Source: a virus. From it: a stretch of 30,402 bases of DNA. Below, piece after piece: positions 17,273-27,600 of the stretch. The notes under the pieces are model-generated. The model was not told the origin of the DNA, searched no databases, and worked only from the letters and a program-made list of their open reading frames with translations. The first letter of the stretch is position 1; the number at the start of each line of letters is the position of its first letter. The stretch covers positions 1 through 30,402 of the IMG/VR virus record IMGVR_UViG_3300035034_000835, one strand, 5' to 3'. The position numbers and the translations under genes are program-made.

Positions 17273-19449
17273 AGAGGATGTGCTCAGCGTGGGGCTGCGA
17301 CGAGGCGATCCCGCCTACATCCCGTGCTGACCGCATCTACTGCTCCCCTCAGTGCCAGCGCCGCGTGACCACCGCCCGAAAGCGCGCACGCCAGCGTGAG
17401 GCAGAGGGCGAGACTCCCACGCGCACTGACCTGCTGCTGCGCAAGATGGGTCTGGACGACGGTCCCAGCCCATCCCGTCCTCTGGCCACGGCAGCCACCA
17501 CCGTCGTGAAGAACCAGACGACCGCTGCCGATGCCATCTCCGCCACTACCCACCATCACATCGGGGGCGCAGGGTTCGACAACTTCGTCGCCTCCGGCTA
17601 CCCAGAGGACATCGCAGCACTGCGCCTGACGCAGACTGAGGTCTCCGCACACCTCTCAGTCTCTCAGCCCACGGTCGCAGCGTGGATGAGTCTCTGGCGT
17701 GCAGCCGCTGCCCACGAGGCAACAGCGCGAGAGTGGGCGAACAACCACGGCGCTCAGACTCTTCGTGAATTCTGTTTGTCATCGTTCGAGAACTTCTCCA
17801 GCACTCTGTTTCCCGACGAGTTGGTGCCGGACTTCCACGAGGAGTGGGATGGGGAGATCACCCAAGCCCTCAATGACGGGCAGCGCACGATGCTTCTCGC
17901 ACCGCAGCGTCACGGCAAGACCTCCTTCATGGTGCGCCAGTGCCTCTACCGCATTGCGAACAGCCCCAACATCCAGATCATCATTGTCGGCAAGACCCTC
18001 GACCTCGCGAAGAAGGTCGTCGGTGTGATCCGGCAGTATTTGGAGAACGACCCCCGGTTCGCGGAGATTTTCCTGCCCCCGGACACGTCGTTCCGCCCTC
18101 CGGGCAAGCGCGGCCTCTCGTGGACCAACGAGGAGTTCACGGTCAGCACTCGCACCAAGATTCTCAAGAGCCCTACGATGGTCGCCATCGGCATCGGCGG
18201 CTCCATCCTTGGTCGTGACGCTGACCTCATCGCAATTGACGACCCCATCGACCGCAAGATGTGTCTGAGCCCGACGGAGCGCGCCAAGGTCAAGGAGTGG
18301 TTCTTCACCGACTTCAACTCTCGTATTGAGAGCCACACAGGTGTCATCTACATCGGCTCTCGCCAGCACAAGGAAGATCTCCCCGCTGAGATCATCAAGA
18401 ACAACGCCAGTCGCATGAGCACAGGCTCAGAAGCGGACTGGAAGGTGCTCATCTACCGGGCACACTCCTCTTCCTGCCACATCAACCTCGATCAGCACCC
18501 CGAGGACCCGGAGGATGGGGACAACGACTGCATCCTGTGGCCTCAACTGCGCACAGCGCGGTGGCTCGCGGAGCAGGAGAGGAACAACCCGGAGCACTTC
18601 CAGCGCAACTACCTCAACAACCCGTCTTCCACTGCGTTCATGCCGGTCAAGGACGATGACATTCAGTGGTCCTATGCCTACGACGAGTGGATCTCGATTG
18701 CTACAGAGTCCCCGCACTCCAACAAGGGCCACAATCTCCCTCGTACGTTTGGTTCTCCCCACTCAGGCACTCACTTTGTGGCCTCTGTAGACCCAGCCGT
18801 GGCGAAGAAGAACGCAGCAGTGCTCTGGTGCTACTCCACCCTGCCGGTTCTGGTGCCTACTGACCCTGCAAACTCTGCAAGCAAGAAGATTCCCCTCACT
18901 TTGCGTGCTGTTGTGGACTACGCAGAGCCTCGCCCCGGCTCGCCCGGCGTCACAGACATCCTAAAGCAGTGGCACGAAGAGTATCGTGTCACTGATTGGG
19001 TGTTCGAGACGAACTACTTCGCGGACCAGATTGCCAATGACACAGACATCAACGACTTCCGAGCCTCCCGAGGGCTCAAGTTCCACACTCACTACACTTC
19101 CAAGCACAACAAGCACGACCCCCGTGCAGGCTTGCTTGCTATGCTATCTAGCATGGGAGCAAGGCCGACAGGAATACTCCTTCCGGGGACAACTACGGAG
19201 TCACAGCGAGCACTCACACGGTTCGTGAGCCAAATGCTCAACTACGACCCCGAAGCAACGCATCATTCGTCCGGTGCGAAACGCTCTCACCTCGATGATG
19301 ACCTTCTCATGGCCGCATGGTTCGGGTGGTATTGGATCGAAAGTCGCGTGAAGGCCCGGCAGGACACCATCGTGTTCGACTACGGGTCTGGTTGGAATGA
19401 CTTCGCACCGTCACACTGGCACAACGTGCCGTGGAAGGACATCGGGTGA
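17269..19449 (+). CDS. terL: Terminase large subunit with N-terminal zinc finger and HTH
   Basis: A 726-aa packaging motor. Residues 1-40 carry Cys 5, 10, 25 and 29 (C-x4-C...C-x3-C) followed by a very basic helix. Residues about 119-141 (LRLTQTEVSAHLSVSQPTVAAWM) form a helix-turn-helix. Then comes the ATPase with Walker A APQRHGKTS (211-219) and Walker B LIAIDDP (about 320-326), and a C-terminal RNase H-like nuclease starting at SVDPAVAKKN with a late acidic DDDLLMAAW motif. The family usually has about 450-600 residues. The extra N-terminus resembles small-terminase DNA recognition. No separate small subunit is recognised. The start overlaps the WhiB stop (ATGA). Confidence 0.92.
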   Translation: MKRMCSAWGCDEAIPPTSRADRIYCSPQCQRRVTTARKRARQREAEGETPTRTDLLLRKMGLDDGPSPSRPLATAATTVVKNQTTAADAISATTHHHIGGAGFDNFVASGYPEDIAALRLTQTEVSAHLSVSQPTVAAWMSLWRAAAAHEATAREWANNHGAQTLREFCLSSFENFSSTLFPDELVPDFHEEWDGEITQALNDGQRTMLLAPQRHGKTSFMVRQCLYRIANSPNIQIIIVGKTLDLAKKVVGVIRQYLENDPRFAEIFLPPDTSFRPPGKRGLSWTNEEFTVSTRTKILKSPTMVAIGIGGSILGRDADLIAIDDPIDRKMCLSPTERAKVKEWFFTDFNSRIESHTGVIYIGSRQHKEDLPAEIIKNNASRMSTGSEADWKVLIYRAHSSSCHINLDQHPEDPEDGDNDCILWPQLRTARWLAEQERNNPEHFQRNYLNNPSSTAFMPVKDDDIQWSYAYDEWISIATESPHSNKGHNLPRTFGSPHSGTHFVASVDPAVAKKNAAVLWCYSTLPVLVPTDPANSASKKIPLTLRAVVDYAEPRPGSPGVTDILKQWHEEYRVTDWVFETNYFADQIANDTDINDFRASRGLKFHTHYTSKHNKHDPRAGLLAMLSSMGARPTGILLPGTTTESQRALTRFVSQMLNYDPEATHHSSGAKRSHLDDDLLMAAWFGWYWIESRVKARQDTIVFDYGSGWNDFAPSHWHNVPWKDIG

Positions 19450-21257
19450 GCCTACTGCTTCCCAGTAACGTCGATGAGATTCTCAATCGCGTAGATGAAC
19501 TACGAGATCTTAACGAACCTCACCTCCGGATGCGTCAAATCACGCGCGCAGTCATGAACGGAGGTGCGGAGGCAGTCTCCTACATGATTGCTGACAGTGA
19601 GATGGAGCACCTTCCCAGTGCCAACCTCATGCACAGCGCCATTGAGCGCGCTGCGCAGAAGTTGGGCAAGCCTCCGCAGGTCCGCGTGGACGCTCCGTCC
19701 ACACGAGACAGTGCCCGGAGTCGTAACTCTGCCGAGAAGCGTGAGAGGATCGTGGAGGCGTACGATCGTGCGGTGCGTCTGGACATGCAGATGCCACAGG
19801 CTGCCCGGTGGATGCTGGGCTACGGCTTCTGCGTCTGGGTGATCGAGTCGGGGATGACTCACGACAACCAGCCATTCCCCTCACTGCAACTTCGTGACCC
19901 CTACGGCTGCCTGCCCGGCCCGTGGACCGTGCACCAGCAGCCGGAGGACATGGCTTTCATTCGTCGTGTGCCGGAGACGTATTTGAGGAAGTTGTACCCG
20001 AACCTCCCTCGCAATCTGCGTGCTCCCCGGTACTCCATTGGTGGTGTGCAGATCCTCGATCAGACGTACTCTGGACTCTGGGAGAACCAAGAGCAGGCGT
20101 CCATGATGCGTGTCATTGAGTACCGAAACAAGAACGGCGTTTACATGGTGCTGGAGGATGCTCAGATCCTCCTTGACTTTGAGCCGGTGCCCGAGGGTGT
20201 CGACATGCCCTACGTCGTCGCCAAGAGGTTTGCGTTCGACCAGTTGATTGGTCAGTACGAACATATCGTCGGGCTTCAGCAGTTGATGACCCGCATGAAT
20301 GTGCTGGCGTTCTTGAGCGTGCAGGATGCCGTCTTCGCAGAGACGAACGTCTACGGCGAACTTCAGAGCGACGAGTACCGCCGTGGGCGTGGTGCTGTCA
20401 ATGTGTTCAGCCCCGGCACCCGTGTCGAGAGGCCCACGGACGGCAACGTGTTCCCTCAGTTCCAGCAGATCGACCGTCTTGAGCGCCAGTTGCGGATGAC
20501 CGGCGCGTACCCGGTGACTGACGACTCCCAGAGCCCCAACTCCTACGTCACAGGTGCAGGTCTACAGGAACTGACCCAAGGGTCTGACGCCGTCGTGCAG
20601 GAGTACCAGACCGTCTTCAAGAACGCATTGGAGATGGCTGACACCAAGCGTCTCATGTGGGACGAGAAGATGTACGGCAATCTCGATCGCGCGCTCCCCG
20701 GTTATCATCGAGGCTCTCCGTACGTTGAGTCGTATCGTCCTGACCGGCACATCAAGGGCAACCACATGACCCGGAGGATGTACGGCCTCCTCAGTGGTCT
20801 GGATTCGTCGTCCAAGTTGGTGGGTCTTCTCCAGATTGCACAAGCAGGTTGGATGGACAACATCACTGCGATGGAGAACCTCGACGGCATTGACAACATC
20901 CAGTTGGTGCGCGAGCGAATGGAACGCCAGAAGGCGGAGAACCTGTTGGAGCAGGCGATGCTCGCAATGGCGCAGGGACAGCCGCCGGACCCTCGGCTCA
21001 TGCAGGTGCTCATCGAGCAGTTGGAGCCCGGTCCTGTGCGTAACAAGTACGAGGAGGTGTTCTTTCCGGAGCCGGAGGAGCCTGAGATCGACCCCGCAAC
21101 CGGGCAGCCGGTTGGGGGCGTTCCGGGTGAAGAGCCCATGCCGGGTAACACTGATCCTCTGAGCGCGCAGGATGACGCCCCGCAAGCGATTCTGAGTCGT
21201 CTGTTCGCCTCAGGCGGCGCCAACGCCACAGCAAGAACGATCCAGCGACAGGACTGA
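19446..21257 (+). CDS. Portal protein
   Basis: The start is GTG 19446, overlapping the terminase stop (GTGA), with AAGGA at proper distance; this gives 603 aa. The protein follows the terminase directly, has the size of portal subunits, and shows the expected mix: a helical N-terminus (ILNRVDELRDLNEPH), a conserved-looking LRDPYGCLPGPW loop, a long helical section (YEHIVGLQQLMTRMNVLAFL), and an acidic, proline-rich tail (PEPEEPEIDPATGQP). Portals form the ring through which DNA enters and leaves the capsid. Assignment rests on position, length and general pattern, not on a catalytic motif. Confidence 0.8.
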   Translation: MSLLLPSNVDEILNRVDELRDLNEPHLRMRQITRAVMNGGAEAVSYMIADSEMEHLPSANLMHSAIERAAQKLGKPPQVRVDAPSTRDSARSRNSAEKRERIVEAYDRAVRLDMQMPQAARWMLGYGFCVWVIESGMTHDNQPFPSLQLRDPYGCLPGPWTVHQQPEDMAFIRRVPETYLRKLYPNLPRNLRAPRYSIGGVQILDQTYSGLWENQEQASMMRVIEYRNKNGVYMVLEDAQILLDFEPVPEGVDMPYVVAKRFAFDQLIGQYEHIVGLQQLMTRMNVLAFLSVQDAVFAETNVYGELQSDEYRRGRGAVNVFSPGTRVERPTDGNVFPQFQQIDRLERQLRMTGAYPVTDDSQSPNSYVTGAGLQELTQGSDAVVQEYQTVFKNALEMADTKRLMWDEKMYGNLDRALPGYHRGSPYVESYRPDRHIKGNHMTRRMYGLLSGLDSSSKLVGLLQIAQAGWMDNITAMENLDGIDNIQLVRERMERQKAENLLEQAMLAMAQGQPPDPRLMQVLIEQLEPGPVRNKYEEVFFPEPEEPEIDPATGQPVGGVPGEEPMPGNTDPLSAQDDAPQAILSRLFASGGANATARTIQRQD

Positions 21258-21260
21258 CCC

Positions 21261-21650
21261 GTGGTACGCAAGAAGCAGACGGCCGCAGTGAGCGGTCCCG
21301 GTCGAATGAGTCGGAGGACTGACTTGACACCCGCAGGTAACAGCGGCCAGCCCAATCGTGTCCCCTCCGGGGGTGAGTACGGTGAGCGCAAGGCCATGAG
21401 TCAGCAGCAGAACGCCGCACCCATGCAGCGCGCTGCCCCTCCCGGGATGGTGGAGGGCGCGTTCGGCCCGACGCGAGCCTCCAACGAGCCGATCACGGCG
21501 GGAGCCCCGATGGGAGAGGGTCCCGGCCCATCTGCGGGTCAGCAGAACCCCCTCATGAACGACCCTGACATGATGCTTCGGGCGATCTACCGGGCGTACC
21601 CGCACCCGGACATCGCACGGATGCTCATGCGTCGACGTCCGGGGGCCTGA
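21261..21650 (+). CDS. 129-aa Pro/Gly/Gln-rich low-complexity protein
   Basis: GTG at 21261 with AGGACTGA upstream. The first 100 residues are rich in Gly, Pro, Gln and Ala with no clear fold (GGEYGERKAMSQQQNAAPMQ). The last 30 residues form a likely helix, AIYRAYPHPDIARMLMRRR, rich in Met and Arg. It lies between the portal and the giant gene. A disordered chain ending in a docking helix would suit a scaffold or portal-associated linker, but the function is not known. Confidence 0.7.
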   Translation: MVRKKQTAAVSGPGRMSRRTDLTPAGNSGQPNRVPSGGEYGERKAMSQQQNAAPMQRAAPPGMVEGAFGPTRASNEPITAGAPMGEGPGPSAGQQNPLMNDPDMMLRAIYRAYPHPDIARMLMRRRPGA

Positions 21651-21651
21651 G

Positions 21652-24600
21652 ATGGCGTGGTACGACTTCCTTCCGTTCGTCGGTCCCTCCGAAGAGGAAG
21701 AGATCCGACAGAGTGACCAGTACAACGAGGTCATCTCCACAATCCAGAGCGGTGTGAGCACAGAACAGGCCGCCCGCGCTGTCCAGTTGATCCAGCAGAG
21801 GCCGAACTCTTCGCCCGGAATCATTCAGGCGGCGCTCACGACTGACATGAGCGATGAGCAGTTCCAGTTCCTCGCTGACCAAGACCCCGGCGAGGACGAC
21901 TTCGACTGGTACAACCCGCTAGACTACCTTGCCGTGGGTGCCGATGTGGCTACTTCGATCGGCTCTGGTCTGTACGAGTACGGCCTCAAGCCCCTCGTGC
22001 GCGGCGCGTTTGCTGTGAGTGAAGGTCTGTCGCAGGAAGCCATCCAGCGACCGTTGTCTGCCGCCGCTGCGGCAATGGGCGGTACTGACCAAGAGGTTGG
22101 GTTTCGTGAGGCGTACAACCAGTACGGCACGTCCGGCTTCTTTCAGGCGCTAGGTGACCGCTTCGGAGATGTACAGGAAGGTGAGACGGGTAAGTTTGAC
22201 CTTGGCACCGGCTTCTTCACCGGAGGCGCGGCGTACGAGCAACAGGAGGACGCTCGTCAGTTGACCGTGCAGGGCGAGCGCGCCGATGTGGGCCACCTGT
22301 TCGCCAACGCGACGGTGGGCCAGATGGGAGGCGACCCGGGTGAGGGTGCGTACGACTGGACCGCTGGGCTCATGCAGTTCGGCGTCGAGGTGCTGACGGA
22401 CCCTGCCAACCTCGTGACCGGAGGCACTGGCATCCTCGCGCGTGGCGCGGGTCGTGTCGTGCGCACCGGCCAGCGGGCCACCCGCATGACTCGGGCTGGC
22501 GGGCGCGTGGGCGACGAGGTGGTCGAGGCTGGGGCAGAGGCCGTCACGAGCGCTCGCTCGCGCCTCGCGGCGGCTGGGGAGCGCGTGACGCCGGAGCGGG
22601 TTCGTGAGGTTCTGCGCGGCAACGTGGACATGAACGACAAGGCCACCGCCGTGGTGGTGCGTGATGAGATGCGCGCGCAGGACATCGTGGACAGCCTCAC
22701 GGTTGACGGCGTCGGAACTCGCTTCGCCCGGAGGCGTCAGTACGACTCCGACACCTCACGTCAGATCGGCGTCGAGGCTCGCGCTGTCATGCAGGCCATC
22801 GACACTGGCGACGAGGTGGACCCGAACCGGGTCGAGAACTTGTTGGGCCTCATGAACGGTCCGACGGGTCGTGGCTTCTTCGCTCGTCGTGCGGCCCAGA
22901 ACCTCAACACTGACGAGATGCTGGACGCACTAGTAGATGCTGACTTTGGACAGTTGCTCTCCTCGTTCAACCGCTCCGCTGCGATCACGTTGCCGGTGAA
23001 CCGCCTCGCACGCATGTCGCAGGCGAAGACTCGTGAGGAGGTCGCGGCGATCATCGGTGAGGGCATCGGTCTGGGCCAGATCAACGACGCGAACTTCTAC
23101 AGCGGGTTCACCCAGCGGGTGAAGCAGCCCATTGCAGAGGGTAAGTTCCGCGCAATCTTCCGCACCGCTACCGGCGACATCAACCCAGAAGATGTGCGCG
23201 GTCCCGGTGCCCGCTTCACGGGCATCGCCCCGGAGGGCATCGTCAGTGCCGACGACATGCAGATGGCTGTCGCAAAGGCTGACACCCTCATGCGTCAAGG
23301 TTCAGTCGCGCGCTCTGAGCGTGTCTCTCTGTTGGAGGAGTTGGCCCTGCTGCCGGAAGGTGACAACGCTTTGTTCGCCGGGGTCATGCGGCGCATCTTG
23401 CAGCGCACCGCCGACAGCGCGCACGCCGTTGCCAACGATCTCGACCCTGCCGACATCCAATACGACACCGGGTCGCTGGACGAGGTCTTCCAAGGGAAGA
23501 TGTACGAAAACCTGTTCCAGACGTGGGACAACCAGATCACGCAGTTGCAGGAGTTCGTTCGCAACGAGATGAACGAGGTAGAGATCACCCCGCTCACGCG
23601 CTTTGTGCGTCGGTGGAACCCCTCGACAGCCTCGTACGAGAAGATCCCAACTACAAGTCCGCAGTTGGCGTCAGAACTCATCGACATTGACTTCATTATT
23701 CCCGATGCTTCTAACTTGCGTCGCATGACCACGCGCTCGCGCATCATGCAGCAGGTCTTCGCCAACGAGCGTCTGACCGCTGGGTTCGAAAACACGACTC
23801 GTGCGATGCGGTTTATCACCCGCGACGTGTTCAAGCCGCTCGCACTGCTGCGACCGGCCTACATCGTGCGTACGCAGTTGGACGACCAGATGCGTATGAG
23901 CGCAGCGGGTCTGTCCTCTATTGCGTCTAGCCCGACACAGTTGGTGCAGTTGTTCATGAGCCGTGGCCCAACGGCCGTAAACGACTTGATGGGTACCAAC
24001 CTGCGCGCTCGACGCGAGGCCATGCGAGTCATCTCTGAGCAGATCGTGGACATCGGTCAGGAAGCCACCAGTGGCAACCGTCGGAGGTTCTTCTCCAACG
24101 TTACGCGCCCGGCAGGCGACCTCGATGAAGTGTTTCTCAACGGCTGGCGTCAGGAGTTGGCGCAGTTGAAGCAGAGCGAAATTGCTCACTTCATGATGAA
24201 GCACAACCTGAGCCCTGAGCAGATGCTCCGCTTCTTCCGGGGCTCGTCGGTCAAGGGCGAGGAACTCGTCCGTGAGTCGGTGCGTCGTGATTTGCTCACG
24301 CAGATAAACCGTCGGATGACCAACGAAGCGATGTTCACCTCGCAGTCCGGTCCCGGCCTCCTGCGTGAGATGATCGACGCCGACGACAACCCGCTCGCAG
24401 CAGGCTTCAACGTCGAGGACATTGCTCCCGTCGTGGGACGTCTGCTGGACGACGTGTCGACCGAACTGGGCATGACCCGTGAGGCCACCAACCGCCTGTT
24501 TGATGAGTTGGGCGAGGGGGGAGATCTGGCTGACACGATTACTCGTGAGATGACGGATCTCATCCGCAACACCCCCGCCAGCGAGACGTTGTCGGAGGGC

Positions 24601-27600
24601 TCGATCATCATGCAGATGGCCGACAACGGCGTCCCGTGGCGCGACGTGAAGATGGCCGACGACGCCTCCAAGATCAACGGAGACGAGACGGCCCGGGTCC
24701 CCGGAGCCGACGACGCTGTGCGAACTGGCAGCCGGCTGACACGCGGGTTCCGCATCCCGCTGTCAGAGGTGTCGAAGGTGTCCAACAGTGGGCGTGTCGT
24801 CCGGGCCTACTCGCCGGGAGACAACTTCGACCTTATGCACAGGTTCGATCGAGCCACTGACGCTGACAGCGTGAGCGGGTTCTACTCCAAGGAGTTCAGC
24901 GAGAATCTCCCTGAAGGCGGTGAGAACGTCAACGTCATTGTGGAGTACCACCCCGACACAAAGGTCAGCAACATGTCGTGGGCCACGGAGGATTCTGACG
25001 TGCTCATCTCTCGGAACCAGAACTTCACCGTGGAGCCCGGTCAGAGCCGTTACGGGTCGAGAAGCCTCACCAAGAACGAGGACGGCGAGTACGAGATGGT
25101 CATTCGTGTCCGCCCGGAAGTGGAGGACAGTCTCGCCGCCCGAGCGCGGCGAAGTGGTCACGACTACTGGATGTACGACTTCCACCGCGAGTGGAACGGG
25201 TCGCGTGAGCAGGCGATGGAGTTGGCCGACGAAGGCATGTCCTCGTGGTCGACAGCACAGCGAGTCAAGCAGGAGGAGTTGGTTGCGCGAGCCCGTGAGT
25301 TGGGCCGCAACTCTGGCGTCGACCCGGACCTCCTCGCAGAGCGTGTGGCTCGCCGTAACCCGGAGGCTGTGCGCGGACAGAACATGGCTGAGTGGGAGAG
25401 CCTGCTCGACCAGATGGACTCCTTCCGGGCAACGGGTGAGGTTGGTGACGACCTCGCCCAGATGGTGCGGTTCGCCCCGGTTCAGCGGTTCGGTCGCGGC
25501 AATTACATCTACGTCAACGCTTCGGACGTGGACATCGACCTGAGCGGCGATTTCGCCAACACGGTCGCAGGCCGTCGCGCGAGCACTACTGGCAACACCG
25601 TGCGGGCTTACACCCGGCCCGGTGACGCTCCTGCGGACGCGCAGTTGCTTCGGATCAAGAGCCCGTCGCAGGCCATGAAGATCGGCAAGGACGAGTTCGC
25701 ACTTCCTGCCAGTGACCTGCGCTTCGACCGGATGCGCGGCATCGGCTACTCCAAGGACGGCCAGAGCGTTTCGCGGCAGGTCATGGAGGTCGAGGTCGTC
25801 GGTCAGCCCCGGCTCGCTGGGATAGCGGATGATGTTGGAGGTGATGGCCGGTTCAGCGAAGAGTTGCGACAGATCGCCGCATCTGGCGACATGCGTGCAG
25901 AGGAGTTGCTCTACAACGACGACCGCCTGTTGGAGTACCTCTACAGCATTCAGGATCGCACACGTCGTATGACGAACAACAACCCTGACCTTGTCGACTT
26001 GGTGACCCACCGTGGGTACGAGACCGAAGAGGTCTACAACACGATGCGCGAGAGCGCGGAGCGTCAGTTCGATGAGGCGGAAGAGGTTCGGCGTTTGGAG
26101 GCGGAGGCCAACGGTGAGGAGTTCGCCTACAACAAGTTCGAGTACCCGCGTCGTGACAAGGGCTGGGACGAGTTGACCCCCGGCCAGCGCCGCCGCCTGC
26201 TGCGCACCCGGTTCGGTGACGACGCGCCTCAGTCAGTGAAGTCGGAGTACACCCCGGAGTCGGCCAACTCGATGCGCGGCAAGTGGCGCGCGTTCGTAGA
26301 CTCGGCGGCTGAGAGCATCATCGCCAAGCCCGCCAACGAGTTGTCGCGGTACCCGACTTGGCGACAGGCTATCGTCAACAACGTGGGCGAACTTCTCTAC
26401 ATGGCGAAGGACGACGCACTCCGTCGTGAGGTGTTCGACGCCGCAGTCAACAACATGAATCTGACTATGCAGCAGCGGGGGGCGCTCCAGCGCCAGTTGG
26501 ACCGTGCGCTGGGCTCTGGTGAAGGCTTCATTGAGAGCGTAGACGAGATCAACCAAGTCGCAATCGCCAATGCGACGAACTTGATCGAGGACATCCTGTT
26601 TGACACTTCGACCAAGAGCGCGTTTCAAGGCGCGTTCGATGCGTGGGTTCCGTTCGTAGACGCATGGCGTGAGGGAATCGAGATCTGGTCGCGCTTGGTG
26701 TCCCAGAACCCGGCGATCCTCACCGGCGGCATGGCCCGGCTGCGCGCTGTGGAGTCCTCTGGCCTGCTGCACACCAACGAGCGTGGCGAGCGGGTCTTCT
26801 CCGCTCCCATGTCCGGCACGATGGGCAACTTCATCGAGAACCGACTCGATGACCGGGGCAATGTCGTCACAGACGCAATCGGAGCCGTCGGTGAGTCTGT
26901 CGGAGATGCGTTCAGCGCAGGGAACGACGGCGACTCAACCAACTTGGAGTTCGAGTCGCGCCTCACTGGCGTGAACCTCATCCTCCAGTCGGTCGGTCCG
27001 GGCTTCGGTCCGATCATTCAGTGGCCTGCTGGCGCGTTCCTGCCGGATACGGCTTCGTTCACCGGGTTGCAGGAACTCATCAACCCGTTCGGTGACCCGT
27101 TCGATGAGCCCGGCGACATCATCAACCCGACTGCCTACACAGAGTCGCTCATGCCGTCGTGGGCTCGCACGGTCATCTCCGCGATGACGCAGGGAGATCC
27201 CGACCCGATCCAGTGGAACTCGATGATGCACGACACTCTGCGTGCGTTGCAGATGTCGGGCAAGTATGACCAGTCCAGTGAGGTTGACCGGGCTCGCATC
27301 GAGGAGGACGCCCAGCGCGGCACGCAGTGGATCATGCTTCTGCGTGGCATCGTGCAGGGCGTGTCGGTAACTAGCGCCGACATCAAGTGGCAGATCGCCT
27401 CTGATGGTCTGAACCCGGAGTACGAGCCCGGTGTCGAGGGCTGGGACCCGGAGGCTGACCCCGACGGTGTGTGGCACAGCATCGACATGATGGCGCAGGA
27501 GTACCGCCGACTGCTGGAGGCCAGCAATGACATCGGCGTGGCGATGGATGAGTTCATTTCCGCGTATGGTGTGCAGCCCGCCTACCTGTCGGCCAAGTCG

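Noticed and set aside
24763-26010. 415-codon minus-strand open frame inside the giant gene
   Set aside because: It lies wholly opposite a continuous gene with good coding character, and nothing upstream looks like a start signal. Treated as a shadow frame.
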